Part shown: positions 1 to 7,834 of the stretch, one piece after another | How the letters are laid out: the number at the start of each line of letters is the position of its first letter | Position numbering within the stretch: position 1 is the first letter of the stretch | Source: JOPF133 sp052144935 | GTDB taxonomy: Bacteria; Acidobacteriota; Terriglobia; Bryobacterales; Bryobacteraceae | Length of the DNA stretch: 34,682 nt | Assembly (NCBI GenBank): GCA_052144935.1 | Contig: JBKQPR010000218.1 | Coordinates: forward strand, 1-34,682 | Reading direction: 5' to 3' | Translations under genes and position numbers: made by a program | Notes under the pieces: generated by a model | The model's database searches: none | Told to the model about the DNA's origin: nothing | The model's input: the letters and a program-made list of their open reading frames with translations, nothing else

Positions 1-2
1 GT

Positions 3-45
3 TCTCTCCGCGCTTCCTCCGTGTTCTCCGCGTCTCCGTGGTGAA
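3..45. repeat. Dispersed repeat copy (ctccgtg/ctccgcg type)
   Basis: This 43-base stretch matches positions 28374-28416 at about 38 of 43 positions in the same orientation. Both contain the core cgcttcctccgtg followed by ctccg and ending ggtgaa. It lies just beyond the 3' end of hemQ. The two copies in this window mark it as a dispersed intergenic repeat. Its function is unknown. Confidence 0.7.
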
Positions 46-72
46 GCATGGGCTTCCCTGATTCAATTGCCG

Positions 73-951
73 TTACCCCAGAATCGCGCCCAGATCGGCC
101 GCCTGCGCCCGGACGCCGACGTAGAACGTGCCGAACAGCGCATACACCGCGCTGACACGGTCGAAACGCATTTCGTAGATCAGTTTCTTGAAGACCAAGG
201 GTTCGTCGGCGAAGAGATCCACGCCCCACTCCCAATCGTCGAAGCCGATCGAGCCGCTGATGATCTGCCGCACTTCTCCGGCATAGCGGCGGCCCACCAG
301 GCCGTGTTCGTGCATCATGCGCTGGCGATCGGCCATACTCTCGGTGTACCAGTTGGCGGTTTCGCCGCGGCGCCGGTCCATGGGGTAGAAGCACAGGTAC
401 CGGGCATCCGGGATCTGCGGCCACAGCCTCGGCGCCATGGCCTGGCGCTGGCGCTCCAGCACGGCTTCGATCTCCTGTTTCCATTCGGCCGAATGGGGTT
501 CCACCCCTTGGGCGGCCAGACTGCCATAGACCTTGGCGGTAGATTCGTAAAGCCCCAGCTCGATGATCGATAGATACGAGCCGGTCGGTTCCAGGTAGTC
601 GCTCAGGCGCAGCCGGGCGAGGTCCGCTTGCGCCTGGCTGAGCTCCTCAAAGCTGGGCCGGAAATGCAAAAACAGCAGGTCCCCCTTGTGGCCCAACAGG
701 GAATAGATGGCGCTCTGGCGGACGACCGGAACGGTGGCGGCCCTTGGGTCCGGGGTTGGGCGGCCCTCGGCGGCGCGTTCCATGGGAGCCAGGACGCCGA
801 TGGCCTCATCCAGGACCTCGGTGCGGGCCGCGGCGGAGATTGTCCGCCAGGCCGGCCGGCGGAATCGCATCATCTGGTGCAGCACGCTGGCGCCCTCCAT
901 GGTGAGCGGGACGGCCGGCAGGGCGGTTTCTAGAGACGTCTCGGGAGTCAT
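73..951 (-). CDS. hemQ: Coproheme decarboxylase HemQ (chlorite dismutase-like family)
   Basis: The 292-residue product belongs to the chlorite dismutase/HemQ superfamily, which oxidatively decarboxylates coproheme to heme b in the coproporphyrin-dependent pathway. The C-terminal half carries the family signature: Tyr189 in YPMDRR, NWY at 200-202, His216 in HEHG (proximal heme ligand position), Gln229 and the DDWEWGVDLF block. The spacings Tyr to His (27) and Tyr to Gln (40) match those I know for Listeria HemQ (Y147/H174/Q187). A distal Gln rather than Arg favours HemQ over true chlorite dismutase. Its ATG overlaps the fliJ stop (ATGA), so it appears to be the translationally coupled last gene of the flagellar operon, which is an odd setting for a heme enzyme. 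Confidence 0.9.
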   Translation of the reverse strand: MTPETSLETALPAVPLTMEGASVLHQMMRFRRPAWRTISAAARTEVLDEAIGVLAPMERAAEGRPTPDPRAATVPVVRQSAIYSLLGHKGDLLFLHFRPSFEELSQAQADLARLRLSDYLEPTGSYLSIIELGLYESTAKVYGSLAAQGVEPHSAEWKQEIEAVLERQRQAMAPRLWPQIPDARYLCFYPMDRRRGETANWYTESMADRQRMMHEHGLVGRRYAGEVRQIISGSIGFDDWEWGVDLFADEPLVFKKLIYEMRFDRVSAVYALFGTFYVGVRAQAADLGAILG

Positions 952-1400
952 TCATTCATTATGGAGGATCGGCGGGCGAATCGCGCCAGATAGGATTCGG
1001 CCGCGATCTGCTCCACTTCCCGTGCGCTGGCGGCCTGCCATTCGGCCAGGCGGCGTTCGCGGAGCCGCTCCAGAAGCCGGCAGCGGCGGCGGGCTTCCAG
1101 CATGGCCTGCTCGCGTTCGGCCAATTTCCGGGCCTGCTCCGCGCGCTGGGCCGCCAATTCCTTGGCGCGCCGCTCGACGTAGAGCCGGAACCCGCCGAGA
1201 GCCGAGAGGTCGCGCCCCGCCAGAGGACTCCAGTCGCGCACCTCCGCCTCGGTTCGAATGCCGCGGGCCTCCAGTTCGGCCGAGGCGCGGTCCAACTCCG
1301 CCAGAGCGCCAGCTTCCCGGCGGAACTCGAGCTCCGCGAGTTCCAATTGCGTGCGCCGCCAGGTGAGAACTTTATCCAGGCGAAACCGAAACGTAGTCAT
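948..1400 (-). CDS. fliJ: Flagellar export chaperone-like protein FliJ
   Basis: The 150-residue protein is almost entirely charged alpha-helix and predicted coiled coil (repeated ARRAELE-like heptads between residues ~15 and 140), as in FliJ, the small stalk-like subunit of the flagellar type III export ATPase. It opens with FRFRLDKVLTWRR, the usual FliJ N-terminus (F-x-F-x-L-x-x-V-L). It starts within the fliI stop (ATGA overlap) and ends overlapping the hemQ start. FliJ sequences are poorly conserved, so the call rests on the N-terminus, coiled-coil character, length and position directly after fliI. Confidence 0.85.
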   Translation of the reverse strand: MTTFRFRLDKVLTWRRTQLELAELEFRREAGALAELDRASAELEARGIRTEAEVRDWSPLAGRDLSALGGFRLYVERRAKELAAQRAEQARKLAEREQAMLEARRRCRLLERLRERRLAEWQAASAREVEQIAAESYLARFARRSSIMNE

Positions 1401-2782
1401 GCTTTACCAGGGTGCCGGACGGCGGGCGCCTGGTTGCCGGCGCCGGCGTTATCCAGGCGGGCGGAGAGATCCTTCAGCCGCGACAGGGTCTCGGTGAGCG
1501 GGCAATGGATGGTATGATCCTGCCGCAGGAACTCCAGCAGCTCCGGGCGCAGGCGAATGCTGGCGTCCAGAGCGGGGTTGCTGCCGGCCACGTAGGCGCC
1601 CAATTGGATGAGATCCTCGGCGTCCCGGTAGGCGGCCAGCGCCGAGCGAAGCTTGCGCCCAGCCGCCTCTTGTTCGGGCGTGGCAATCGCCGAGACGAGG
1701 CGGCTGACGGAGTGCAGAACATCAATGGCGGGATAGTGGCCCTGCCCCGCGAGTTGACGCGAAAGAACGATGTGTCCGTCCAGGATGCCGCGCACGGCGT
1801 CGCAGATCGGCTCGTTGAAATCGTCGCCATCCACCAGGACCGTGAAGAAGCCGGTGATGGAACCCGTCTTGAAGTTGCCGGCGCGCTCCAGCACCCGGGG
1901 AAGCAGGTTGAACACCGAGGGCGTGTAGCCTTTCTGGCTAGGCGGTTCGCCGGCCGCCAACCCGATCTCCCGCTGCGCCATCGCCAGGCGGGTGACGGAG
2001 TCCATGACCAGAAGCACGCTGGCTCCCCGGTCGCGGAAATATTCGGCCACCGCCAGCGCCACGAGGCAGGCGCGCACGCGCAAGGGCGCCGGCCGCTCGC
2101 TGGTGGCGCAAACCACTACCGAACGCCGGCGGCCGTCGGGGCCGAGCTCGTTTTCCAGGAACCCGCGTACCTCGCGATTGCGCTCGCCAATCATTCCGAT
2201 CACCGTGACGTCGGCGGAATTGTGCCGCGACATGCAGCCTAGAAGAGTGCTTTTTCCTACTCCGCTGCCGCCGAAGATGCCGATGCGCTGTCCCTTGCCG
2301 CAAGGCAACAGCGAATCGATGGCGCGGATCCCGGTGACCAGCGGTTGGGTGATGTGCTCGCGGTCGAGCGGATTGCCGGCGATGCCGGCGAGCGGGTAGG
2401 CCTCGGTTGCCTCAATGGGCGGGCCGCCGTCGATGGGCTTGGCGAATCCGTCGATCACCCGGCCCAGCAGCCCGGGGCCCACCTCCACGCGGGCGTCCTG
2501 GCTGCGCGCGCACAGGGGATCGCCGAGTTGCAGGCCATCGATCTCCTCCAGCGGCATCGAAAGCACCCGGCCGTTGCGAAAACCGATCGCCTGCGTACGG
2601 ATGCGGCGCCCGCCGGCGGTCTGAATTTCGCAGAAGTCGCCGATGGCGACGCTGGGCCCGCGCGATTCCACCAGCAGGCCAGTCACTTCCGTGACCTGCC
2701 CGGTCCAGCGCAACGGCTCGATGCGGTCTACATCGGCCAGATAGGGGGCCAGCGATAGGGGCCCAGAGGGCACCCCGTTCAT
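1397..2782 (-). CDS. fliI: Flagellum-specific export ATPase FliI
   Basis: The 461-residue protein is a full-length FliI, the hexameric ATPase that energises unfolding and export of flagellar subunits at the cytoplasmic base. The P-loop GGSGVGKST is at 171-179 and a Walker B strand LLVMD at about 258-262. The segment from GERNREVRGF through QKGYTPSVF is typical of F1/type III ATPases. The N-terminal ~100 residues form the oligomerisation beta-barrel. The start codon overlaps the fliH stop by four bases and the stop overlaps the fliJ start, which indicates translational coupling. Type III secretion ATPases (SctN) are the only close alternative, and the flagellar neighbours exclude that. Confidence 0.97.
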   Translation of the reverse strand: MNGVPSGPLSLAPYLADVDRIEPLRWTGQVTEVTGLLVESRGPSVAIGDFCEIQTAGGRRIRTQAIGFRNGRVLSMPLEEIDGLQLGDPLCARSQDARVEVGPGLLGRVIDGFAKPIDGGPPIEATEAYPLAGIAGNPLDREHITQPLVTGIRAIDSLLPCGKGQRIGIFGGSGVGKSTLLGCMSRHNSADVTVIGMIGERNREVRGFLENELGPDGRRRSVVVCATSERPAPLRVRACLVALAVAEYFRDRGASVLLVMDSVTRLAMAQREIGLAAGEPPSQKGYTPSVFNLLPRVLERAGNFKTGSITGFFTVLVDGDDFNEPICDAVRGILDGHIVLSRQLAGQGHYPAIDVLHSVSRLVSAIATPEQEAAGRKLRSALAAYRDAEDLIQLGAYVAGSNPALDASIRLRPELLEFLRQDHTIHCPLTETLSRLKDLSARLDNAGAGNQAPAVRHPGKA

Positions 2783-3453
2783 GCAGGCCTCCGCAGGCGG
2801 TCGGTCAGGCCACGCTCGATCTCCCGAAACTGCGATTCCACGGAGGCATCCAGGTTGCCTCGCGCGGTCTCAAACACAACCGCGCCCGGCTCTCCGGACG
2901 GATCCGCGACCACTTCGACAGCCGCGCCGGCCGGACTCTTGCGCAGGCACGCCGTGACCGGAGCGGCCAGGGAGGGATGCACCTTGACGCGACAGATCTC
3001 CTGCCCCTGCAACTTTTCCAGGGCCGCCAGCACCAGCCCGTGCACAGCCTCCGGATCCACCGCCAACTCGCGGCGCAGAATACGGCGGGCGATCGCCAGC
3101 GACAGCTTCACCATGTCGTTTTCGGCTTCGCGGCGCAAGCGCGGGCGCAGGCCGGCGATCTCCTCGATGGCGCGCGAAAGGCGCTCGACGACCGGCTGCA
3201 GTTCCGCCGCCGCGCGGTTGCGGCCGGCGGTTTCGCCTTCCTCCACTCCGGCCGCATGAGCCTCACGCACCCGCTGCTCCGCCTGCCGCTGGAGCTGCGC
3301 GATCTGGGCCGCATAATCGCGGACCGGATCGGACACGCCCGGCTGCGTCTCGGGTTGCCCCGGCGAGGCGCCCCCTGAGCCCGCAGCGATTTGCCGGAAG
3401 ACCATGGGGGCCACCAGCGGGTTGTCCTCCGGCAAGAGCACCTTAGACGACAT
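2779..3453 (-). CDS. fliH: Flagellar assembly protein FliH
   Basis: The 224-residue protein has the layout of FliH, the FliI regulator that tethers the export ATPase to the C ring. A variable Pro/Gly-rich N-terminus (to ~45) is followed by a long helix of Ala, Glu, Arg and Gln (about 50-115) and a C-terminal domain (about 120-224). The C-terminal domain contains the VKLSLAIARRILRRELAVDPEAV segment typical of FliH/SctL. The gene starts inside the 3' end of fliG (11-base overlap) and ends over the fliI start. Identity rests on C-terminal similarity plus its fixed position between fliG and fliI. Confidence 0.92.
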   Translation of the reverse strand: MSSKVLLPEDNPLVAPMVFRQIAAGSGGASPGQPETQPGVSDPVRDYAAQIAQLQRQAEQRVREAHAAGVEEGETAGRNRAAAELQPVVERLSRAIEEIAGLRPRLRREAENDMVKLSLAIARRILRRELAVDPEAVHGLVLAALEKLQGQEICRVKVHPSLAAPVTACLRKSPAGAAVEVVADPSGEPGAVVFETARGNLDASVESQFREIERGLTDRLRRPA

Positions 3454-4486
3454 ACTGCTCGCCCACCGTGCCTTTCAGACTCACGACACCTTCGGATTCG
3501 AGCTGCCGCACCACCGCGATAATCTGCTGCTGCGCCGCATCCACCTCTTTGATCTTCACCGGCCCGAGGGCGTCCATATCCTCCTTCAACATCTCCGCGC
3601 CACGCTGCGACATGCAGGCGAGAATCTGGTTGCGCAACTGCTCGCTGGTGCCCTTCAGTGCCACCGTCAGCAGCTTGCGGTCGACCTTGGCAAGCACCTC
3701 CTTGAGACCCAACGGGTCGATGAGCAGAAGATCCTCGAATACAAACATCAGGTGGCGGATGGTCTGGGCCAGATTGGTGTCCTGCTGCTCGATGTAATCG
3801 ATGATTTCGCGGCCGGAGGCGGAGTCGAGCCGGTTGAGCATTTCGGCCACGGCGCGGACACCGCCATAGGATTCGCGGCTGAACTCGCCCAACGCCTTCA
3901 GTTTCTGCCCGATCACCCCCGCGATTTTAAGGATGATCTCCGGGGAGATCTGGTCCAGGCTGGCCATTCTTTGCGAGACATCGGCGCGCAGCCCCGCCGG
4001 AAGCGAGGTAAGCAGCGCGGCCGCCTGGGAGGAATTGAGATGCGATAGCACCAGCGCAATCGTCTGGGGATGTTCGTTGTGGATGAACTTGGCGAGCTGT
4101 TGCGGATCGGCCTTTTGGATCGCATCGAAGGAAACCGCTTCGGCGCCCAGGGCCTTGGCCAGGCGGTCCAAAAGCCGCTTGGCCGTGTCCGGCGGAAAAG
4201 CCCGCATCAGGAGCTTGCGCGCAAAATCGACGCCGCCGCGCGCCACGTAATCGCCCGCGGTGGAGAGGTGGTTGAATTCGTTGAGGATGCTCTCGGCCTG
4301 CTCGGCCGAAATGGACGTGATTCTGGCCACCTCGCGGCTGACCTTCTGCACATCCTCCTCCGAGAGTTGCGTGAGCAGGTCGGCACTGGCCTGCTCGCCC
4401 AGGACGATCAGCAGCATGGCAGCCTTGCGCAAGCTGGGGAGTTGCTCTGTTTCGGAGGCCGCGTCCTTGGTAGTGTTGAGGATCAT
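3443..4486 (-). CDS. fliG: Flagellar motor switch protein FliG
   Basis: FliG forms the rotor ring that contacts the stator and sets rotation direction. I start it at the ATG at 4486, which gives 347 residues (the usual FliG length) beginning MILNTTKD. An upstream in-frame ATG at 4555 would overlap fliF by 50 bases and add a non-conserved extension. The N-terminal domain has KAAMLLIVLGEQASADLL. The middle domain has the hallmark EHPQ motif followed by TIALVLSHL. The C-terminal charge-bearing domain includes FVFEDLLLIDPLGLKEVLAKVDRKLL. Spacing to the fliF stop is about 19 bases and no strong Shine-Dalgarno is visible, so coupling to fliF is likely. Confidence 0.95.
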   Translation of the reverse strand: MILNTTKDAASETEQLPSLRKAAMLLIVLGEQASADLLTQLSEEDVQKVSREVARITSISAEQAESILNEFNHLSTAGDYVARGGVDFARKLLMRAFPPDTAKRLLDRLAKALGAEAVSFDAIQKADPQQLAKFIHNEHPQTIALVLSHLNSSQAAALLTSLPAGLRADVSQRMASLDQISPEIILKIAGVIGQKLKALGEFSRESYGGVRAVAEMLNRLDSASGREIIDYIEQQDTNLAQTIRHLMFVFEDLLLIDPLGLKEVLAKVDRKLLTVALKGTSEQLRNQILACMSQRGAEMLKEDMDALGPVKIKEVDAAQQQIIAVVRQLESEGVVSLKGTVGEQYVV

Positions 4487-4505
4487 GGGATTGGTCGCAA
4501 ACCGG

Positions 4506-6218
4506 TCATGAATTCTCCTCCTCGCGAATCCAGGTGCGCAGGACCTGGGCGGCAATCTCCGGTTCCTTGGTAATCTTTTCGCGCAGATGCTTGGCGAGGA
4601 CTTCCGCCGCCTTGGTAATTATCGGCGCCATTTTGAGCGATTGCAGCGCTTTGGCGTCCAGTTGCTGTTGCAGCGCTTCGCGCTCGGCCAATCGCGATTC
4701 GATTTTCTGCTCGATCGAAGAGCCGCCCTCCAAGGCCTGCGACGCGGACCGCGCCGATTCTCCGGCCGGCAAAGCGGAGGGGATGCTCACAGCCCCGTCC
4801 CCTTCCAGCCTGTTGCGGCGGCGCCGCAGAAGGATCGGGATCCCGGCTGCCAGCGCCAGCACGACCAGCCCGGCGCCTCCGGCGATGAGTTGCGTTTTCC
4901 GGTCCCATTTCAGCGCCAGGCCCGGGAGATTGCCGGGCTGCCCCGGGGCGGCGGGCGGCGGCGGGAGCGCCGGCGGCTCCAGAGTCAGGGTACTTTCGAA
5001 CGGCAGAGTTTCCACCAGCACCTGGTCGCCCCGTTCCGCGCTGAACCCGGTCACTCCGGCCACCAGATCGTGAATCACCTTGAGTTTCTCCGGCGGAGGC
5101 GCCACAAGTACCCGGCGGAACCCGTTCTTTTCCCTCTCCCAGGTGAGGTCGTGATCCACCAGAACCGCCACCGACATCTTCCGCACGGTTCCCGCTGGCA
5201 GGTGAGTTTTCTTGACCGTACGGGTGGACTGATAGAGGATGTTCTCGGTGAGGCGCGAAGTGCGGCTGGATCCGCCGCCGGGCCGGGAAGTGGGCCGCGG
5301 CAGGCTCGAAGCGGTTCCCGGCACCCCGTTGGCAATGGCCGGCGCGGAGCTGTCCTCGGTGCGCTGCGAACTGGTCATCACCGAGCGCGCCGGATCGAAA
5401 ATCTCCTCGCTCTGATCGCCCCCCGTGAAATCGCACTCGACGGAGACCCCCGCGCGAAACTTATTGGCGCCCAGTAATGGCTCCAGCGTGGAGTTGATCT
5501 TGGCGAGCAGGTCGGTCTCCACGCTGTGACGATAGTCCAGCACGGCCTCCGAAGGTCCTTCGCCGTCCAGCGAGCCGGCGGGCTTCGGCATGCCCAGCAG
5601 GTTCCCGTTCATGTCGAGCACCGAGACGGCTTCCGGCGATAACCCTTCCACCGCGCTGGCCACCAGATGATTGATGGCCAGCACGTTTTGGGGCGCCAGC
5701 CTGGAGCCCGGCCTGATCTTGACCAACACGCTGGCTTTGGCCGGCTGCTGGGCGTCCAGAAACACCGAATCCTTGGGGAAAGTGAGATGCACGCGGGCCT
5801 GCTCCACCTCGGCCAGCGACATCACGGAGCGCTCCAATTCGCCCTCCAGAGCGCGGCGATAATTGACGTGTTCGGTGAATTCCGTGGCTCCCAGATTGGT
5901 CTTGTCGAAGAGTTCGAAACCGATGCGCCCGGTTTTGGGCAGCCCCACGGCGGCCATATTCAGCCGCTGTTCGGCCAGGCGGGCGGAAGGCACCCATACG
6001 GAGCCGCCGCTTTCGGGCAGGCGGTATTCCACGCCGCCTTCCTTGAGCTTCTGGACAATGCCGGCCGCGTCTTCGGGAGCCAGGCCGGTGAACAGCGGCT
6101 TGAAATCGGCTTCCCGCTGGTTCCGTACCACGGCATACAGGCCCGCGCCCACTAACACCGCCATCGCCACGATGCTGAACCTTTGCCGGAGGGAAAGATT
6201 GGCCAGAATCTTCTTCAT
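4506..6218 (-). CDS. fliF: Flagellar MS-ring protein FliF
   Basis: The 570-residue protein is FliF, the membrane scaffold ring of the basal body. It shows a first membrane segment at about 14-31 and a YscJ/FliF ring-building region (about 40-210, with LFTGLAPEDAAGIVQKL and ELERSVMSLAEVEQARVHLTFP). A Ser/Thr/Gly-rich loop lies near 290-325 and a second membrane helix at about 444-465 before RRRR. The cytoplasmic C-terminus ends AAQVLRTWIREEENS, which corresponds to the FliG-binding tail. The gene sits 68 bases after fliE and directly before fliG. Length and topology are normal for the family. Confidence 0.96.
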   Translation of the reverse strand: MKKILANLSLRQRFSIVAMAVLVGAGLYAVVRNQREADFKPLFTGLAPEDAAGIVQKLKEGGVEYRLPESGGSVWVPSARLAEQRLNMAAVGLPKTGRIGFELFDKTNLGATEFTEHVNYRRALEGELERSVMSLAEVEQARVHLTFPKDSVFLDAQQPAKASVLVKIRPGSRLAPQNVLAINHLVASAVEGLSPEAVSVLDMNGNLLGMPKPAGSLDGEGPSEAVLDYRHSVETDLLAKINSTLEPLLGANKFRAGVSVECDFTGGDQSEEIFDPARSVMTSSQRTEDSSAPAIANGVPGTASSLPRPTSRPGGGSSRTSRLTENILYQSTRTVKKTHLPAGTVRKMSVAVLVDHDLTWEREKNGFRRVLVAPPPEKLKVIHDLVAGVTGFSAERGDQVLVETLPFESTLTLEPPALPPPPAAPGQPGNLPGLALKWDRKTQLIAGGAGLVVLALAAGIPILLRRRRNRLEGDGAVSIPSALPAGESARSASQALEGGSSIEQKIESRLAEREALQQQLDAKALQSLKMAPIITKAAEVLAKHLREKITKEPEIAAQVLRTWIREEENS

Positions 6219-6286
6219 GCTGGGGGCCCGGAAGCGCCTCGCTTACTTAGATCGGCGGGAGGGACCAAAAACATGAGGGCTCCGTT

Positions 6287-6583
6287 TTACATTTGCATGC
6301 GCATAATTTCCTGATAGGCGCTGACCACTTTATTGCGCATCTGCATAAACAGGTCGAAGGAGAGTTCGGCCTGCTGGGTGGCCAGAATGGTGGTGTGGAG
6401 TTCCTCGCCCTCTCCGGAGAGCAGGCGCTCCACCGAAGCGTTGGCATTCTGTCCGAAGGACTCCACGCTTTGAACCGCGCTGGCAAAGGCGTCCTGAAAG
6501 CTCGCGCCGGCAGCGGGTTGCGCCGCCTGGCTCAGCGGTTCCGCGAGGACAGGCGCCGAAATGGGTGCGATAGGAGCCGGCAT
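6287..6583 (-). CDS. fliE: Flagellar hook-basal body protein FliE
   Basis: This 98-residue protein matches FliE, the adaptor between the MS ring and the rod. A low-complexity Pro/Ala N-terminus is followed by FQDAFASAVQSVESFGQNANASVERLLSGEGEELHTT, then the conserved ending AELSFDLFMQMRNKVVSAYQEIMRMQM, which is nearly diagnostic. The start ATG is preceded by GAGGT at 6-base spacing, overlapping the flgC stop, so the gene is likely coupled to flgC. The 68 bases between its stop and fliF show nothing striking. Confidence 0.95.
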   Translation of the reverse strand: MPAPIAPISAPVLAEPLSQAAQPAAGASFQDAFASAVQSVESFGQNANASVERLLSGEGEELHTTILATQQAELSFDLFMQMRNKVVSAYQEIMRMQM

Positions 6584-6591
6584 GGTCTACC

Positions 6592-7023
6592 TCAACGCAA
6601 CAGATCGAGCGAGCGCTGGATCATATCCTTCACCGCGCCGATGGCGGCCACATTGGCTTCGTAGCTGCGCGCCGCGCCCATCAGATCCACCATGTCTTCG
6701 GCGGGATTGACGTGCGGGAAGGCGACATAACCGCCGGCATCCGCGTCGGGATGCCCCGGCATGTAGCGGCGCTCCGGTTCGCTGGTGTCGGTGATGATGT
6801 CGGAAACCGCAACACCGCTCACCGCCACCTGGGAATCGAAAACCGAAGCGAACGGAGACGAGACGCCGGCGCTTTCGAATACCACGTCCTTGCGCTGGTA
6901 AGGGCCGCCCTCGGGAGTGCGGGTGGTCTCCGCATTGGCCAGATTTTCAACTAACACCTCGGCGCGGGCGCGCTGGGCCGCCATTCCGGATGCTCCCACC
7001 GATAAAGCCGAAAAGAGGCTCAC
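6592..7023 (-). CDS. flgC: Flagellar basal-body rod protein FlgC
   Basis: The 143-residue protein is the proximal rod subunit FlgC. It starts MSLFSALSVGASGMAAQRARAEVLVENLANAETT, the rod/hook-family N-terminal helix, with a variant LVENLANAETT in place of the usual S-x-N-I-A-N. The centre has PYQRKDVVFES, and the end is HVNPAEDMVDLMGAARSYEANVAAIGAVKDMIQRSLDLL, the conserved FlgC C-terminal helix. The ATG overlaps the flgB stop by four bases. Confidence 0.95.
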   Translation of the reverse strand: MSLFSALSVGASGMAAQRARAEVLVENLANAETTRTPEGGPYQRKDVVFESAGVSSPFASVFDSQVAVSGVAVSDIITDTSEPERRYMPGHPDADAGGYVAFPHVNPAEDMVDLMGAARSYEANVAAIGAVKDMIQRSLDLLR

Positions 7024-7364
7024 GAGCTCTTCCCTTCGTTGATGGCCGAACGAAGCTGGTTGATCTCGCCATGGAGCAGGCTCGAAGCCATCTGGAAACG
7101 CAGCGCGTTTTCGGCCAGCAGGCGGGATTCCCGATCCAGACTGACGTTGTTGCCATCATTCTTAATTGCCAACCCCGCGACCCCTGTTACAGCAGGCGCC
7201 CCCGCCACAGTGTTCTGGAATTCCCGCTGAAAGTCGATATCCTGCGTCTGATATCCGGGCGTATCCACGTTGGCGATGTTGGAGGCCACCAGCTTCTGCC
7301 GGGTGCTCAACAGGTCCATATAGCGTTCGAGTTGTCCGGCCAACCGATCCAACACGCAGCACAT
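7020..7364 (-). CDS. flgB: Flagellar basal-body rod protein FlgB
   Basis: FlgB is the most proximal rod subunit. The recognisable protein begins at the ATG at 7364 (MCCVLDRLAGQLERYMDLL), giving about 114 residues. A longer in-frame reading to 7505 adds residues unlike any FlgB. The N-terminal rod signature RQKLVASNIANVDTPGYQTQDIDFQREF is clear. The C-terminus has LLAENALRFQMASSLLHGEINQLRSAI. The protein is somewhat shorter than the usual ~130 residues, mainly in the central region. It is the first gene of the flagellar operon, so the operon promoter should lie between 7365 and about 7690. I could not pick a convincing sigma-54 or sigma-28 site there. Confidence 0.92.
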   Translation of the reverse strand: MCCVLDRLAGQLERYMDLLSTRQKLVASNIANVDTPGYQTQDIDFQREFQNTVAGAPAVTGVAGLAIKNDGNNVSLDRESRLLAENALRFQMASSLLHGEINQLRSAINEGKSS

Positions 7365-7702
7365 TCTTTGCAAGTATCTGGCCGCAAATAAGGTGTTTGA
7401 AATCAGTGCATTACGGGAAGCCCAGGGGCACTTTCTTGGCGCGCGGCAAAAACTTGGCGGAAGCCGTTCACAGAGTTCGCGAAATTGAAATTCGTTTGAA
7501 TACAATCACTTGGAAGTTTGAATGGCGCGCCAGCCGGAGTCCGCGGACTAGCTTGGAATTGGGGGAGAAAGCAAGACAGAAAGCTTCCCCACGTTTGCAA
7601 GATGCCGACAACTCCGATTATCATCATCGTTAACGCATTGTGCAACTTACTCGACTGGCTCTAAGCTAGTCTTCGCGCTCCCCACAGGCGCGTATGTGAA
7701 TT

Positions 7703-7718
7703 ACCCCCATTCGGGGGT
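7703..7718. promoter_or_regulatory. 6-bp GC hairpin upstream of the CHAT operon
   Basis: ACCCCC at 7703-7708 and GGGGGT at 7713-7718 are perfect inverted arms around the 4-base loop ATTC. This could be an operator, the flagellar-side boundary or a terminator stem. No T-tract follows. Confidence 0.5.
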
Positions 7719-7746
7719 TGCCAATCCAAGGCTGAATGCTGATACC

Positions 7747-7785
7747 ATTCATTGGGGATACTCCTCCGGGGTATTCCCAATGAAT
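7747..7785. promoter_or_regulatory. 15-bp inverted repeat in the leader of the CHAT gene
   Basis: The left arm 7747-7761 (attcattggggatac) and right arm 7771-7785 (gtattcccaatgaat) pair with a single mismatch around a 9-base loop, about 50 bases before the CHAT start codon. The strength of the stem and its place between two operons suggest an RNA structure or a dimeric-regulator operator for the CHAT-sigma operon. Confidence 0.6.
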
Positions 7786-7834
7786 TCTCAGTACTATTTG
7801 CTGGTTTTCTTAGAGGCCGGGAGTCTCTCTTGCT

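Larger units (their letters stand above)
7365..7834. other. Divergent intergenic region between the flagellar operon and the CHAT operon
   Basis: About 470 bases separate the flgB start from the CHAT gene start. No credible gene is present in either direction. The right half holds two strong hairpins, described separately. Both operons must be driven from here, but no promoter is readable with confidence. Confidence 0.6.

Noticed and set aside
7365..7505. N-terminal extension of FlgB
   Set aside because: The extra ~47 residues do not resemble FlgB; the family start corresponds to the ATG at 7364.
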